Shown: positions 63,665 to 64,000 of the stretch, piece by piece
How positions within the stretch are numbered: the first letter of the stretch is position 1
Layout of the letters: each line of letters opens with the position of its first letter
NCBI RefSeq assembly: GCF_030817355.1
Contig: NZ_JAUSZH010000001.1
Coordinates: 4,956,001 to 5,020,000 of the forward strand
Direction of reading: 5' to 3'
Length of the DNA stretch: 64,000 nucleotides
Origin: Streptomyces sp. V1I1
Lineage (GTDB): Bacteria; Actinomycetota; Actinomycetes; Streptomycetales; Streptomycetaceae
The notes under the pieces: generated by a model
The model's input: the letters and a program-made list of their open reading frames with translations, nothing else
The model's database searches: none
Told to the model about the DNA's origin: nothing
Program-made: the position numbers and the translations under genes

Positions 63665-63717
63665 TGTGCGATCGCCTGCTCTGACCTGCTAGTCTCCTCT
63701 TCGCCCCACGAAACCCA

Positions 63718-63746
63718 TTGACACGGGAGCAGTGGGGAGGTAGATT
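63718..63746 (+). promoter_or_regulatory. rrn promoter, first
   Basis: TTGACA (63718-63723), exactly 17 bases, then TAGATT (63741-63746). A near-consensus vegetative promoter. Confidence 0.88.
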
Positions 63747-63764
63747 CAAACGGTTGCCTCGGAC

Positions 63765-63793
63765 TGGACAAGTGCGAGTGTGACCGTTAGAGT
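63765..63793 (+). promoter_or_regulatory. rrn promoter, second
   Basis: TGGACA (63765-63770), exactly 17 bases, then TAGAGT (63788-63793), 47 bases downstream of the first promoter in the same spacing. Confidence 0.8.
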
Positions 63794-63865
63794 CCCTCTC
63801 GCTCTCGACGGGAATTGAATTTCCGCGGAGCCTTCTCGATTCTTAATCCGGATCACGAAGGTCGA

Positions 63866-63895
63866 TTAGGTCGACCGAAATGCTTCTGATAAAGT
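63866..63895 (+). promoter_or_regulatory. rrn promoter, third (probable)
   Basis: TAAAGT (63890-63895) within CTGATAAAGTC is a plausible -10. TTAGGT at 63866-63871, 18 bases upstream, is a weak -35. The CTGATAAAGTC string recurs in Streptomyces rrn leaders from memory. Confidence 0.5.
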
Positions 63896-64000
63896 CGGGT
63901 CAGCCGAAAGGCAAACAGGCCACTCCAATCGGCCACAGGATTCGAATTCCTCACCGGAAACGGAACGGAAAAAGAGTCTGGTAAGGTTGGAAACGCAAGA

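Larger units (their letters stand above)
63665..64000 (+). promoter_or_regulatory. rRNA operon promoter and leader region (16S gene beyond window)
   Basis: After the SpoIIM gene the sequence turns AT-richer with stacked promoters and the leader elements GATAAAGTCGG and GGTTGGAAACGCAAGA. I recognise these from the 5' leader of Streptomyces rrn operons, where the latter lies shortly before the processing region upstream of 16S rRNA. No protein gene is present. The 16S gene itself should begin a few hundred bases past the end. Confidence 0.85.

Overview
This window looks like Streptomyces chromosome. The DNA is very GC-rich with strong third-position GC bias. It carries the developmental regulator whiB, many LytR-CpsA-Psr (LCP) cell-wall ligases, a LAQTG sortase-type anchor, a SpoIIM-family membrane protein, GTG/TTG starts and frequent leaderless promoters. 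The gene order from GtrA-purK-purE through acyl-CoA dehydrogenase, LCP, TIGR03089, GDP-mannose synthesis, fbiAB, whiB, DUF3499, manB, SIS, manA and ahcY is, from memory, the conserved actinobacterial core block also found in Mycobacterium. Most of the window is therefore housekeeping.

Layout. Positions 1-4787: tail of a sortase-anchored surface protein, a POT peptide transporter and a two-component system. 4835-9642: a GtrA membrane protein, purK-purE, an intact M19 dipeptidase and a diverged M19 paralogue that has lost most metal ligands. 9688-13448: a VOC protein, a CGNR zinc-finger protein, UDP-glucose dehydrogenase and an acyl-CoA dehydrogenase. 13525-26913: an envelope block with five LCP genes, a thioesterase, a GT2 glycosyltransferase, a TIGR03089 protein, a PGRP-type amidase and a mannose-1-phosphate guanylyltransferase. 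27041-28060: a DNA glycosylase.

Positions 28112-39864 are the accessory part. A secreted DNRLRE/FG-GAP protein is divergent from a 2424-residue Rhs/YD-repeat protein. The Rhs protein ends in a pretoxin Hint domain and a roughly 104-residue C-terminal tip, and a small acidic protein follows, translationally coupled. This has the architecture of a polymorphic toxin with its immunity protein, and it is the best candidate here for something undescribed. GC content drops in the Hint-tip-immunity segment.

Positions 39890-49320: F420 genes fbiB-fbiA, a cysteine dioxygenase-like cupin, whiB, a giant membrane glycosyltransferase with a Q/Y-rich tail, and DUF5719. 49406-56545: a zincin-like protein, DUF3499, a decayed L-lactate permease, manB, a Trm112-like protein, a SIS-domain protein, manA and a CDF cation exporter. 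With the guanylyltransferase at 25831, manA and manB supply GDP-mannose for the envelope glycosyltransferases. 56627-63664: a fused fructose PTS IIBCA, ahcY, a conserved hypothetical protein, an RDD protein and the SpoIIM protein. The window ends in the multi-promoter leader of an rRNA operon; the 16S gene lies beyond the edge. No tRNA, CRISPR array or complete insertion sequence was seen.
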